Shown here one piece after another: positions 26,334-33,051 of a stretch of DNA of 35,413 nucleotides (the first letter of the stretch is position 1; each line of letters opens with the position of its first letter). The stretch comes from Vulcanimicrobiota bacterium (GTDB lineage Bacteria; Vulcanimicrobiota; Vulcanimicrobiia; Vulcanimicrobiales; Vulcanimicrobiaceae). The notes beneath the pieces are model-generated. The model searched no databases. It saw nothing but the letters and a program-made list of their open reading frames with translations, and was not told the origin of the DNA. A program made the position numbers and the translations under genes. The DNA lies in assembly GCA_027315505.1 (NCBI GenBank), contig DAHUXY010000167.1:1-35413 (forward strand), in the 5' to 3' direction.

Positions 26334-27093
26334 TTGGTTCTGGAGTTCCCTCATCGCGCTGTCGCTGGTAGCGATCGTGGCGGGGTATCTCAGCGGTAGC
26401 GGGGCCGCTCGCCCGCCGTCGGCGGTCGTGCGCGGCGCGGCCCGCACGGTGCCGCCGCGGCGCCCGCGCATTCACGAGATTGCGGTGCGCGATCTGTTCT
26501 CCCGCGACGCCGTCGAGATCGGGCATCCGCTGATGGCGCGGGTTGGACGGCGGCCCCAGCGCTTGAGCATCGTGGTCGGGCTGTGCGGGCAGTCGGTTGC
26601 GGTGGAATCGGGCTTCCTCGGCTTGGGTGTGCCGTTGGCCTTCGATCTCGATCCCCATGCCGCCCAAGCCGCAGCGTTCGCCGGCGATATCCGCGCGGCG
26701 GGGGACCCCCTGTACGTGCATCTCCAGCGTCCGCCGAGCGCGGGCGAACTGGCAGCGCTGCGCGCGCAACTCGGGCCCTTCGACGGCATTGCTTCACGGC
26801 GGCCGGCCGGGATGGCCGCAGCCTTGGCCGGGCAGGGGCTGGCCTTCTTCGACGAACGGGGCGACGCCGGCGCGGGCCCTTTCCGAGCCGGCGGAATCGC
26901 CTTCGTGCAGCGGGACATGACCGTCGACGATCGGGAGCAACGGCCGTACATCGCCTATATGCTGCGCCGGGCCGCCGAGCGCTCCGAATACGAAGGAGCG
27001 ACGGTGACGTTGATGCGTCCGACGCCCACCTCGCTTGCCGCGCTGGTGGGGTTTTTGCGCGAAAGCAACGCGGACATCGTCGCCTCGCGCTAG
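26326..27093 (+). CDS. Divergent polysaccharide deacetylase-like (YibQ/DUF610) protein with altered active site
   Basis: 255 residues. N-terminal membrane anchor (about 5-25), then an extracytoplasmic domain whose strand pattern follows the divergent polysaccharide deacetylase family: SIVVGLCGQ (81-89), VPLAFDLDPHA, AGDPLYVHLQRPP, GQGLAFFDERGDA and FVQRDMTVDD, and a C-terminal GATVTLMRPTPTSLAALVGFL. Family members usually have an IDD motif, HLPM and NHMGS at the metal site. Here IDD has become VGL, HLPM is HLQR, and the NHMGS position reads ASRRPAG. Only one likely metal His is left, so activity is doubtful. It overlaps the SEDS gene by 8 bp and occupies the place of pbpA. Not a penicillin-binding protein: no SxxK, SxN or KTG. 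Confidence 0.62.
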   Translation: MRNWFWSSLIALSLVAIVAGYLSGSGAARPPSAVVRGAARTVPPRRPRIHEIAVRDLFSRDAVEIGHPLMARVGRRPQRLSIVVGLCGQSVAVESGFLGLGVPLAFDLDPHAAQAAAFAGDIRAAGDPLYVHLQRPPSAGELAALRAQLGPFDGIASRRPAGMAAALAGQGLAFFDERGDAGAGPFRAGGIAFVQRDMTVDDREQRPYIAYMLRRAAERSEYEGATVTLMRPTPTSLAALVGFLRESNADIVASR

Positions 27094-27152
27094 AAGTAGT
27101 AAGCTAGCGAACCGGGTGCGCATGGAACGGCCTTGCGGAAAGGCGCATATCG

Positions 27153-28940
27153 GTGTCCTGGCGCGCGTTGACGCTGTTGTGTTGCATAATCGCGACCTCG
27201 GCTCATGCCGAAGCGGCGGCGGTAGCTTTGCCCGCCGATCGTTCGTCACTATCGATTCTCTCCCAGACGGCGGTCGCAAGCGGTGCCTTGCCGGCGGCCA
27301 CCGTGCTATCCGGTCGCGCGCCCTTCGCGCCGTATCGGGCCGGGGCGCTGCGCGGGTGGCCGGTCGACGTGTGGATGCGGGTGCGCATCGGCCCGGTTCC
27401 CGCGGGCGGGCGGTGGTTTCTGCGCCTCTCCGTCGTCGATCGCGCCGATGCGTATATTCCGCTCGCCGACGGCGCCTACGTGCGCCAGCGTAGCGGCGTC
27501 GACGTGCCCTTTGCCGCGCGCACGGTTCCATACACGTTGCCGACGTTCGTCATCACGCCCGCCGATTCGAGCCGGTTGCCGGTCTATCTCCATCTGCACT
27601 TTCACCCCGAGCAGCAACTGGCGCTGACGCTGCAGGATGCGCCCCGTTTCTATCGAGTCTCGCTGCTTCGTCGCTTCATGCAAGGGGTATTTCTCGGCAT
27701 TCTCGTGGCGGTGCTGCTATTTAATCTCTATGTGTTCGTCGCGCTTCGAGCCGCCACGGCCTTATGGTATTCGAGTTTTACGTTCGCCCTCGCACTGTAC
27801 GAAGTCGTCACGACCGGCATCGGCGGTGAATACCTGTGGCCGGATCGCGGCGGCGACGCGCGCCTGGCGATACTGCTCACGGGCACGCTCGCGTTTGCGA
27901 CGTACCTGCTATTTGCGCGCGCCTTCCTGTTGCTGCGTCGCAACCTCCCGCGGATGGACGGGCTCATCATCGGGCTTTTCGCCGCGCAGACGCTGGTCGC
28001 AACCGTGCAGTATGCGCTCCCGGTTGGACGGGCGCTGGTTGCGCCGTTACTGATCGTTCAGTCCGCGGTGATGCTAAGCGTCGCCGCGGTCGGCATCGTG
28101 CGCTGGCGACAGGGCTTCCAGGCGGCGGGATTCTTTTCGATCGCGTTCGCGCCGTTGTTGGCGGGCGTGTTTGCGAATCTGTATTACGACGCCTACCTCC
28201 CGCTCGGAGGGGCCTGGCCATTGGCCGCTTACGGAATCGAAATAGGCGCGACGCTCCAATGCGTCATCATGACCTTTAGCGTGCTCGATCGCATTCAAAT
28301 GCTCGATCGCCAACGCCTCGCCGTAGAAGTCGCGCTCTCGAACCAAGCGCAGCGGAACAAGGAATTGCGAGCGATCGCACTCACCGATCCGCTCTCGGGT
28401 ATCCCGAACCGGCTCGCATTTTACGAGGGCATTCGCGAGGCGATCGAGCGCGCAAGGGTTGGCGGAGAGATGGTCGGAGTGCTGTTTATCGACGTCGACG
28501 GATTCAAAGACGTGAACGACGCCTACGGACATTCGACCGGCGACGAACTCCTGCGCATCGTCGCTCGACGCTTGACGACCGTTATTCGCGAGGCCGATAT
28601 GGCCGCGCGGATCGGCGGCGATGAATTTGCGGTGCTGGTGCGATCGGTAGCGGACGTCGACGAACTGGAACACGCGCGCGAGCGCGCCTTGGCCGCTTTC
28701 GTCGAACCCATCGTGATTGACACGCGGAGTTTACGGGTATCCCTGAGCGTCGGTATCGGCGTGTATCCGATGGACGGTGCGAGCGTTGATGAGGTCATCG
28801 ACGCGGCCGATCGCTCGATGTACGAACAGAAACAACGCCATGCGGCGATGGCCGGGCGCGCAGGCGGTCCCGCCGATCGCCGCGTACTGATGAACGACGA
28901 CGTCCTTATGGAGGGTGACCGAAGTGAACCGATATTATAA
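27153..28940 (+). CDS. 7TMR-DISM diguanylate cyclase (GGDEF)
   Basis: 595 residues. Makes the second messenger c-di-GMP. Signal peptide (about 1-20), a periplasmic 7TMR-DISM extracellular domain (about 30-175) that in this family is thought to bind small ligands, a seven-helix 7TMR-DISM membrane domain (about 180-385), a short coiled linker (RQRLAVEVALSNQAQRNKELR), and a GGDEF domain from about 410. Active-site GGDEF at 488-492, with DVDGFKDVND upstream for Mg2+ and GTP, and an inhibitory I-site RxxD (READ) five residues before GGDEF. So it should be active and feedback-inhibited. Start GTG 27153; a GGAAAGG lies upstream. It overlaps the cytochrome gene by 17 bp. Confidence 0.92.
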   Translation: MSWRALTLLCCIIATSAHAEAAAVALPADRSSLSILSQTAVASGALPAATVLSGRAPFAPYRAGALRGWPVDVWMRVRIGPVPAGGRWFLRLSVVDRADAYIPLADGAYVRQRSGVDVPFAARTVPYTLPTFVITPADSSRLPVYLHLHFHPEQQLALTLQDAPRFYRVSLLRRFMQGVFLGILVAVLLFNLYVFVALRAATALWYSSFTFALALYEVVTTGIGGEYLWPDRGGDARLAILLTGTLAFATYLLFARAFLLLRRNLPRMDGLIIGLFAAQTLVATVQYALPVGRALVAPLLIVQSAVMLSVAAVGIVRWRQGFQAAGFFSIAFAPLLAGVFANLYYDAYLPLGGAWPLAAYGIEIGATLQCVIMTFSVLDRIQMLDRQRLAVEVALSNQAQRNKELRAIALTDPLSGIPNRLAFYEGIREAIERARVGGEMVGVLFIDVDGFKDVNDAYGHSTGDELLRIVARRLTTVIREADMAARIGGDEFAVLVRSVADVDELEHARERALAAFVEPIVIDTRSLRVSLSVGIGVYPMDGASVDEVIDAADRSMYEQKQRHAAMAGRAGGPADRRVLMNDDVLMEGDRSEPIL

Positions 28941-29412
28941 GCTAAGCCTCGTGGCTGTTGCGCTTACACTAACACTTGCTGCGTGCGCCAAATCATCGAC
29001 TTCCGAGACGACTTCGAGCTCGAGTGAGACGACGGCCGCACCGATGGCCTCCGCGAGCGCCGGCGCCATGACGGCCGCCAACGGTGCCATGGCAAGCGAC
29101 GGAGCCAAGGTGTACCAAACGAACTGTTCGAGTTGCCATCAGGCGACCGGCGAGGGCGTCCCCTCGACGTTCCCTCCGCTCGCCGGGAACCCAACCGTGG
29201 TCGGTGACGCCACGAAAGTGATCCACATCGTGAAGTACGGCCTAACCGGCAAAGTTGTCGTGAAAGGCGTGACGTACGACGGCCAGATGCCGGCATGGGG
29301 CACGCAACTCTCCGATGCCGACGTCGCCGCAGCGGTCACGTACATCCGCTCCGCTTGGGGCAACAAAGCCGGTGCCGTGACCACGGCCGAGGTGAAGGCG
29401 GTCGCGCAGTAG
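28924..29412 (+). CDS. Lipid-anchored c-type cytochrome
   Basis: 162 residues. Signal peptide with a lipobox LAAC (Cys21), a Ser/Thr/Ala-rich linker (about 24-58), then a class I cytochrome c domain. Haem-binding CSSCH at 68-72 and a likely axial Met in DGQMPAWG (about 122) are seen. Exported, lipid-anchored electron carrier. GTG 28924 is preferred over GTG 28915 because GGAGGG (28909-28914) is then at a good distance. The start lies inside the end of the diguanylate cyclase gene, so translation is probably coupled. Confidence 0.9.
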   Translation: MNRYYKLSLVAVALTLTLAACAKSSTSETTSSSSETTAAPMASASAGAMTAANGAMASDGAKVYQTNCSSCHQATGEGVPSTFPPLAGNPTVVGDATKVIHIVKYGLTGKVVVKGVTYDGQMPAWGTQLSDADVAAAVTYIRSAWGNKAGAVTTAEVKAVAQ

Positions 29413-29426
29413 CCGCGAGGGCGCGA

Positions 29427-30206
29427 TCAGCCGACTCGTACGCTGAGCATCGAGATCGAGCCGCCGTCGACGCCTTCGACCGGGAATGCGACCGGCTCGC
29501 CCGGCGTGCGCATGGCCAGGACGTAGAGCAGCGGGAGATAGTGTTCGGGGGTGGGCGCGCAGAGCAGCGCGTCCTCTCCGAGCGATTCGTAGTCGACGAG
29601 CGGTTCGTCGTTTCCGAGCAGCATCGCTTCGCGGGCGTACGCCTCGAAGCGTATCGCCCAGTCGAAGGGTGCTACGCTGTGGCGACCCCACGCGAACGTG
29701 TGGAGATTGTGAACGATATTTCCGCTTCCCACCACGAGGACGCCCTCATCGCGTAGCGGGGCAAGCCTTTGCGCGAGCCGATAGTGGGCTCGCGCGTCGA
29801 GCCGCTCGTCGAGGCTCAACTGAACGACGGGGATGTCGGCGTCGGGGAAGGCGTGTACGAGGACCGACCAGGTGCCGTGATCGAGGCCCCAGGAGAAATC
29901 CAGCCCGACCGGTGTTGGAGCCAGGAGCGCGCTTGCGCGCTCCGCAAGCGCGGACGAGCCGGGCGCGGGATATCGAACGCGATAGAGCTCGGGCGGGAAA
30001 CCGCCGAAATCGTGAATCGTTCGCGGGGCGTCCATCGCCGTGACGTGCGTTCCAGGAACGTACCAGTGCGCGGAGACGGCTAAGATCGCGCGCGGCCGCG
30101 GAACGCCCTGTCCGATGGCGCGCCAGCCGCGCGTATAGGCGTTGTCGTCCAATGCGTTGAGCGGATTTCCGTGGCCGAAGAAGATCGCCGGCATTCGTGC
30201 TGTCAT
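29427..30206 (-). CDS. Extradiol ring-cleavage dioxygenase, DODA/YgiD type
   Basis: 259 residues. Class III extradiol (LigB-fold) dioxygenase resembling 4,5-DOPA dioxygenase YgiD and plant DODA. Likely metal and active-site residues: His12 in FFGHGNPLNAL, His47 in SAHWYVPGTHVTA, His65 in TIHDFGGFP, the GLDHGTWSVL segment near 107-116, and the GSGNIVHNLHTF segment near 161-172. ATG 30206 is used; a second in-frame ATG lies four codons in. True substrate is unknown. Its stop faces the cytochrome gene 14 bp away. The metallopeptidase gene upstream on the same strand is 45 bp away. Confidence 0.9.
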   Translation of the reverse strand: MTARMPAIFFGHGNPLNALDDNAYTRGWRAIGQGVPRPRAILAVSAHWYVPGTHVTAMDAPRTIHDFGGFPPELYRVRYPAPGSSALAERASALLAPTPVGLDFSWGLDHGTWSVLVHAFPDADIPVVQLSLDERLDARAHYRLAQRLAPLRDEGVLVVGSGNIVHNLHTFAWGRHSVAPFDWAIRFEAYAREAMLLGNDEPLVDYESLGEDALLCAPTPEHYLPLLYVLAMRTPGEPVAFPVEGVDGGSISMLSVRVG

Positions 30207-30251
30207 AATGATTGCGAACCGAATGCGGCGCCGGCGGTTGCGCGATCGCGT

Positions 30252-30848
30252 TCACGCAACCGAGCGAAATTCGGTATCGAACAGCTCGCAGACGTAGGCG
30301 AACATCGCCGGGTCGAGGTGGGCTAGACGGCTGCGCGTGGCTCGCGGCCATGCGGATGCCGGGTCGTTCGCTTCGATAAACGCTCTCAACGATTCGGCGA
30401 AGTATTCGTCGATGCCGGTCGCCGCATACGGCGTTACGAAGGCTCGCGCGTTCGAGAAGCAGCGACGGATCCGCGGATCGATGCCCGAGCGGTAGATGCC
30501 CGCGCCCAGAGCGCAATCCAGCGCGTGCCCGAACTCATGAGCCACCGTCATCGGGCTGCGCGAACGGAGATAGACGGTGCGCTCTTCCACGACGAAGAGC
30601 CCGGCCGGCGGTGCGGGCCAGCTATCGACGTCGATTCCAAGCCGCTGCAACGCCGGCGACGCCTGAGCGTATCGCTCGGACCGGCGTAGCGGCGCGACGC
30701 GAATCCCGCGTTCGAACGCGTAGTGCAACGCGCCGATGCCGAAACGCTGGAGCGTTTCGCAGATCGTGGAGTGGCCCAGAAGGCTACGTTCCGGCGCAAG
30801 TAAACGGTGGGCGACTGCCGTGGGAGTAGCGGACATCCATGCGAGCAT
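30252..30848 (-). CDS. ATLF-like zinc metallopeptidase, cytosolic
   Basis: 198 residues. A gluzincin-type zinc site: HEFGH at 104-108 (TVAHEFGHALDCALG) and a downstream YAATGIDEYFAESLRAFI in which Glu148 would be the third ligand. This pairing (HExxH, then a Tyr-containing loop and ExFAE) resembles the anthrax lethal-factor / Pro-Pro endopeptidase domain family. No signal peptide or membrane helix is seen, so it probably acts in the cytoplasm, unlike the secreted family members. ATG 30848; an in-frame ATG lies four codons in. Function is unknown; the family assignment is from motif recognition only. Confidence 0.7.
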   Translation of the reverse strand: MLAWMSATPTAVAHRLLAPERSLLGHSTICETLQRFGIGALHYAFERGIRVAPLRRSERYAQASPALQRLGIDVDSWPAPPAGLFVVEERTVYLRSRSPMTVAHEFGHALDCALGAGIYRSGIDPRIRRCFSNARAFVTPYAATGIDEYFAESLRAFIEANDPASAWPRATRSRLAHLDPAMFAYVCELFDTEFRSVA

Positions 30849-30939
30849 CGGGCATCGCGATTGCCGAAAACGCTCCGGTATGTGAACGCGGCGTGGCTTT
30901 GCTGCGACGCTGGTGCTGGCCTAACGCTGCGCGGTGGTG

Positions 30940-30954
30940 TATGGTTTTGAGGTT
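30940..30954 (+). promoter_or_regulatory. Extended -10 box of the VIT1-like gene, predicted leaderless start
   Basis: TATGGT (30940-30945) ends 9 nt before ATG 30955. A TG-rich stretch (GGTGGTG) just upstream makes it an extended -10. No Shine-Dalgarno in the usual window. Confidence 0.45.
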
Positions 30955-31653
30955 ATGCGCGCTGCACACCCCCACGTCGAGCGGCACTTTACCGCCTCGG
31001 AAGCCGTTCGTGACGTCGTCATCGGCATGTCGGACGGGCTAACCGTTCCGTTCGCGCTCGCCGCGGGCATCTCGGGTGCTTTTGCCCAATCGCACTTCGT
31101 CGTTACGGCGGGCGTGGCGGAATTGGCGGCGGGCGGAATTGCGATGGGCCTGGGCGGCTATCTCGCGGCCCGAACCGAGCGCGAACATTATCAGAACGAG
31201 CTGCGGCGCGAACGCGACGAAGTCGAACGCATTCCCGATCACGAGCGCGGCGAAGTGATCGAAATCTTCGAAGGGTACGGGCTGCACGGCGACGCGCTCG
31301 AACGCGTGGTCGATGCGATCACGGCCGACCCGGAGCGATGGATCGATTTTATGATGCGCTTCGAACTTGGCTTGGAGGCGCCCGATCCGAAGCGTGCGCG
31401 AAGCGCGGCGGCGATCATCGGCGGGTCGTACGTTGTCGGCGGCCTGGTTCCACTACTACCGTATATGTTGATTGCCAATACCGGTCGCGCATTTGTCGTG
31501 TCGGCGATCATCACGATGCTGGCGTTAGCGGTGTTCGGCGTGGTAAAAGGACGCTTTACGGGAGTCGCTCCGCTTAAAGCGGGATTCCAAACGCTCGCCA
31601 TCGGCGGCGTCGCCGCGATCGCGGCTTACGCGCTCGCCAAATGGATTGCGTAG
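30955..31653 (+). CDS. VIT1/CCC1-family Fe2+/Mn2+ transporter
   Basis: 232 residues from ATG 30955 (an in-frame GTG at 30934 lies inside the promoter box region). Membrane protein with five hydrophobic segments. Signature: EAVRDVVIGMSDGLTVPFALAAG at the start, GGIAMGLGGYLAARTEREHY before a charged Glu-rich cytoplasmic metal-binding loop (about 75-140), and paired helices at the end. Homologues move ferrous iron or manganese out of the cytosol (vacuolar in plants and yeast). Near a Fur-family gene, so a role in metal balance is likely. Confidence 0.9.
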   Translation: MRAAHPHVERHFTASEAVRDVVIGMSDGLTVPFALAAGISGAFAQSHFVVTAGVAELAAGGIAMGLGGYLAARTEREHYQNELRRERDEVERIPDHERGEVIEIFEGYGLHGDALERVVDAITADPERWIDFMMRFELGLEAPDPKRARSAAAIIGGSYVVGGLVPLLPYMLIANTGRAFVVSAIITMLALAVFGVVKGRFTGVAPLKAGFQTLAIGGVAAIAAYALAKWIA

Positions 31654-31726
31654 CGTAGTCCATTACTCCCAATTAACGCCGAGGGTCCGGGAGTCGCGGT
31701 AGCGCGCGCGAATCTTGCTATGGCAT

Positions 31727-32023
31727 ATGACGCAAATCGGCGATCTCGTTCTCAACGCCGCGGCGCACAGCGTATGCGTTGACGGCGTTACGGTCCCGCT
31801 GACCCGGGCGGAATTTCGGATTCTTGCGGCACTCTGTGAGAGCCCGGGGGAAGTCTTTACCCGCTCGCAGTTGCTCGATCGCTTGAGCGACGGGGGAAGC
31901 ATTTACGAGCGAACGCTAGACCGTCATATCAACAACGTACGCAAAAAAATCGAACCGAACCCGCGCGATCCGCAATACGTGCAAACGGTATATGGAGTCG
32001 GGTATCGCGTCAGGCGGCCTTAG
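31727..32023 (+). CDS. Stand-alone OmpR/PhoB-type winged-helix DNA-binding protein
   Basis: 98 residues from ATG 31727; a TTG at 31715 would add four. It consists only of the C-terminal effector domain of OmpR-family response regulators: RAEFRILAALCESPGEVFTRSQLLDRL, then the recognition helix region YERTLDRHINNVRKKIE and the wing VQTVYGVGYRVRRP. No receiver domain and no phosphoacceptor Asp; the upstream 73 bp hold no such coding. Either a regulator that works without phosphorylation or a remnant of a full response regulator. Complete and well-formed, so a functional small regulator is favoured. Its stop overlaps the end of the convergent fur-like gene by 4 bp. Confidence 0.82.
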   Translation: MTQIGDLVLNAAAHSVCVDGVTVPLTRAEFRILAALCESPGEVFTRSQLLDRLSDGGSIYERTLDRHINNVRKKIEPNPRDPQYVQTVYGVGYRVRRP

Positions 32024-32439
32024 GCCGAATCTTCCAGGCGCGAACATTCGGCGCAGCGACCCCGGAAGTGGACGGTGGCATTCGCGATCGCGCCGCCGAT
32101 TTGCGCGGCGAGCGCGGTGGTGACGGTGGCCGGGATCGCGAAATCGACGTCCTGCACGTCCCCGCAACGGTCGCACCGGAAGTGCGCGTGCGCGGGCCCG
32201 GCCGGCTCGTAGTAGGCGCGCTCGGCCCCGTGCGGCGTGATTTCGGAGATCAACCCGAGGTCGCGAAGCTTGGTGACCGCCCGGTAGACGGTCGTAAAGC
32301 CGATCCGCGGCTGCCTGGACTGGGCGAGCGAGAAGAGATCGGCCATGGCGAGGTGCCGCCCGATGCCCTGCTCCTGAACGATTTCATAGACCAAGCGGTG
32401 GCTTTTGGAGAGGGGCGCCTGAAGAGGGGAGGGGTTCAT
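32020..32439 (-). CDS. Fur-family metalloregulator (Fur/PerR/Zur)
   Basis: 139 residues. Metal-responsive repressor. N-terminal winged helix (about 10-75, with RIGFTTVYRAVTKLRDLGLI), then a metal/dimer domain with HAHFRCDRCGDVQDVD (Cys89, Cys92) and GRCAECS (Cys129, Cys132), which should hold the structural Zn. The sensing metal (Fe, Mn, Zn or peroxide) cannot be decided. ATG 32439. Divergent from padR and convergent with the winged-helix gene. Likely to regulate nearby metal genes, such as the VIT1-like transporter, by inference. Confidence 0.92.
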   Translation of the reverse strand: MNPSPLQAPLSKSHRLVYEIVQEQGIGRHLAMADLFSLAQSRQPRIGFTTVYRAVTKLRDLGLISEITPHGAERAYYEPAGPAHAHFRCDRCGDVQDVDFAIPATVTTALAAQIGGAIANATVHFRGRCAECSRLEDSA

Positions 32440-32451
32440 GGCGTTATCCTA
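32440..32451 (-). promoter_or_regulatory. -10 box of the fur-like gene, predicted leaderless start
   Basis: On the minus strand TAGGAT (32446-32451) is followed by 6 nt (AACGCC) and the ATG at 32439. That places the expected transcription start at or beside the start codon. Confidence 0.45.
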
Positions 32452-32542
32452 CCACGCCATCCGGCCCGTTGTCGAAAGCGGAAGTCGTTTTCACCCCGGC
32501 GGATTTCGGTCCCGGCTCGCTCGAGGGTGCAGGAGTCCGGTC

Positions 32543-32572
32543 TTTATTAAAAATAATAATGCACCATATATC
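32543..32572 (+). promoter_or_regulatory. AT-rich promoter/operator region of the padR gene
   Basis: A sharp AT-rich island in GC-rich DNA. It holds an inverted repeat TTATT-AAA-AATAA (32544-32556) and overlapping TAATAA, 13 nt before ATG 32573. PadR proteins often repress their own promoter at such dyads. Operator role is inferred. Confidence 0.45.
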
Positions 32573-33031
32573 ATGAGCGCTCGTAGTAAGGGACCGGCCG
32601 AAGAGGTCATCCGGGGACCGATCAAGTCCAAGACGGTCTTCCCCGTCCTGATCCTCCATCTGCTGGCAACCGAACCCGACCACGGATCCGGCTTGATGCA
32701 ACGCATCGAGTCCCTCTGCCACGGGCTATTGGCCGTGAATACCAATACGATCTACCCGCTGTTGCGGCGATTAGAGGAACGCGGGTTCATCGTCGGCGAG
32801 TGGGAGCATCCGACCAAGCGCTCCCGGCGGTATTACCGCATCACCGACGACGGACGCGCTCGCCTCGACCGCATCAAAACTGGAATGTTGCCCTACCTTG
32901 ACATGCTCGCCGGATCGATCGCTCGGCTTCGCGGCGAGCTCTACGACGCCGACGCGACAGCGCAACCGCGCACGAGCGGAACGCTGCGCGCCCAAGGCGT
33001 CACCTCCACTGCAACGTCTGCGCTAGCCTAG
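32573..33031 (+). CDS. PadR-family transcriptional regulator
   Basis: 152 residues from ATG 32573 (an upstream frame to 32438 crosses promoter DNA). N-terminal winged helix: FPVLILHLLATEPDHGSGLMQRIESL, then NTNTIYPLLRRLEERGFIVGEW and the wing SRRYYRITDDGRARL. Short C-terminal helix for dimer formation and a Thr/Ala-rich tail. The 20-bp gap to the acyl-CoA dehydrogenase gene suggests it may control fatty-acid degradation genes; ligand unknown. Confidence 0.9.
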   Translation: MSARSKGPAEEVIRGPIKSKTVFPVLILHLLATEPDHGSGLMQRIESLCHGLLAVNTNTIYPLLRRLEERGFIVGEWEHPTKRSRRYYRITDDGRARLDRIKTGMLPYLDMLAGSIARLRGELYDADATAQPRTSGTLRAQGVTSTATSALA

Positions 33032-33051
33032 CGGAAAGAATCACCACTGCC

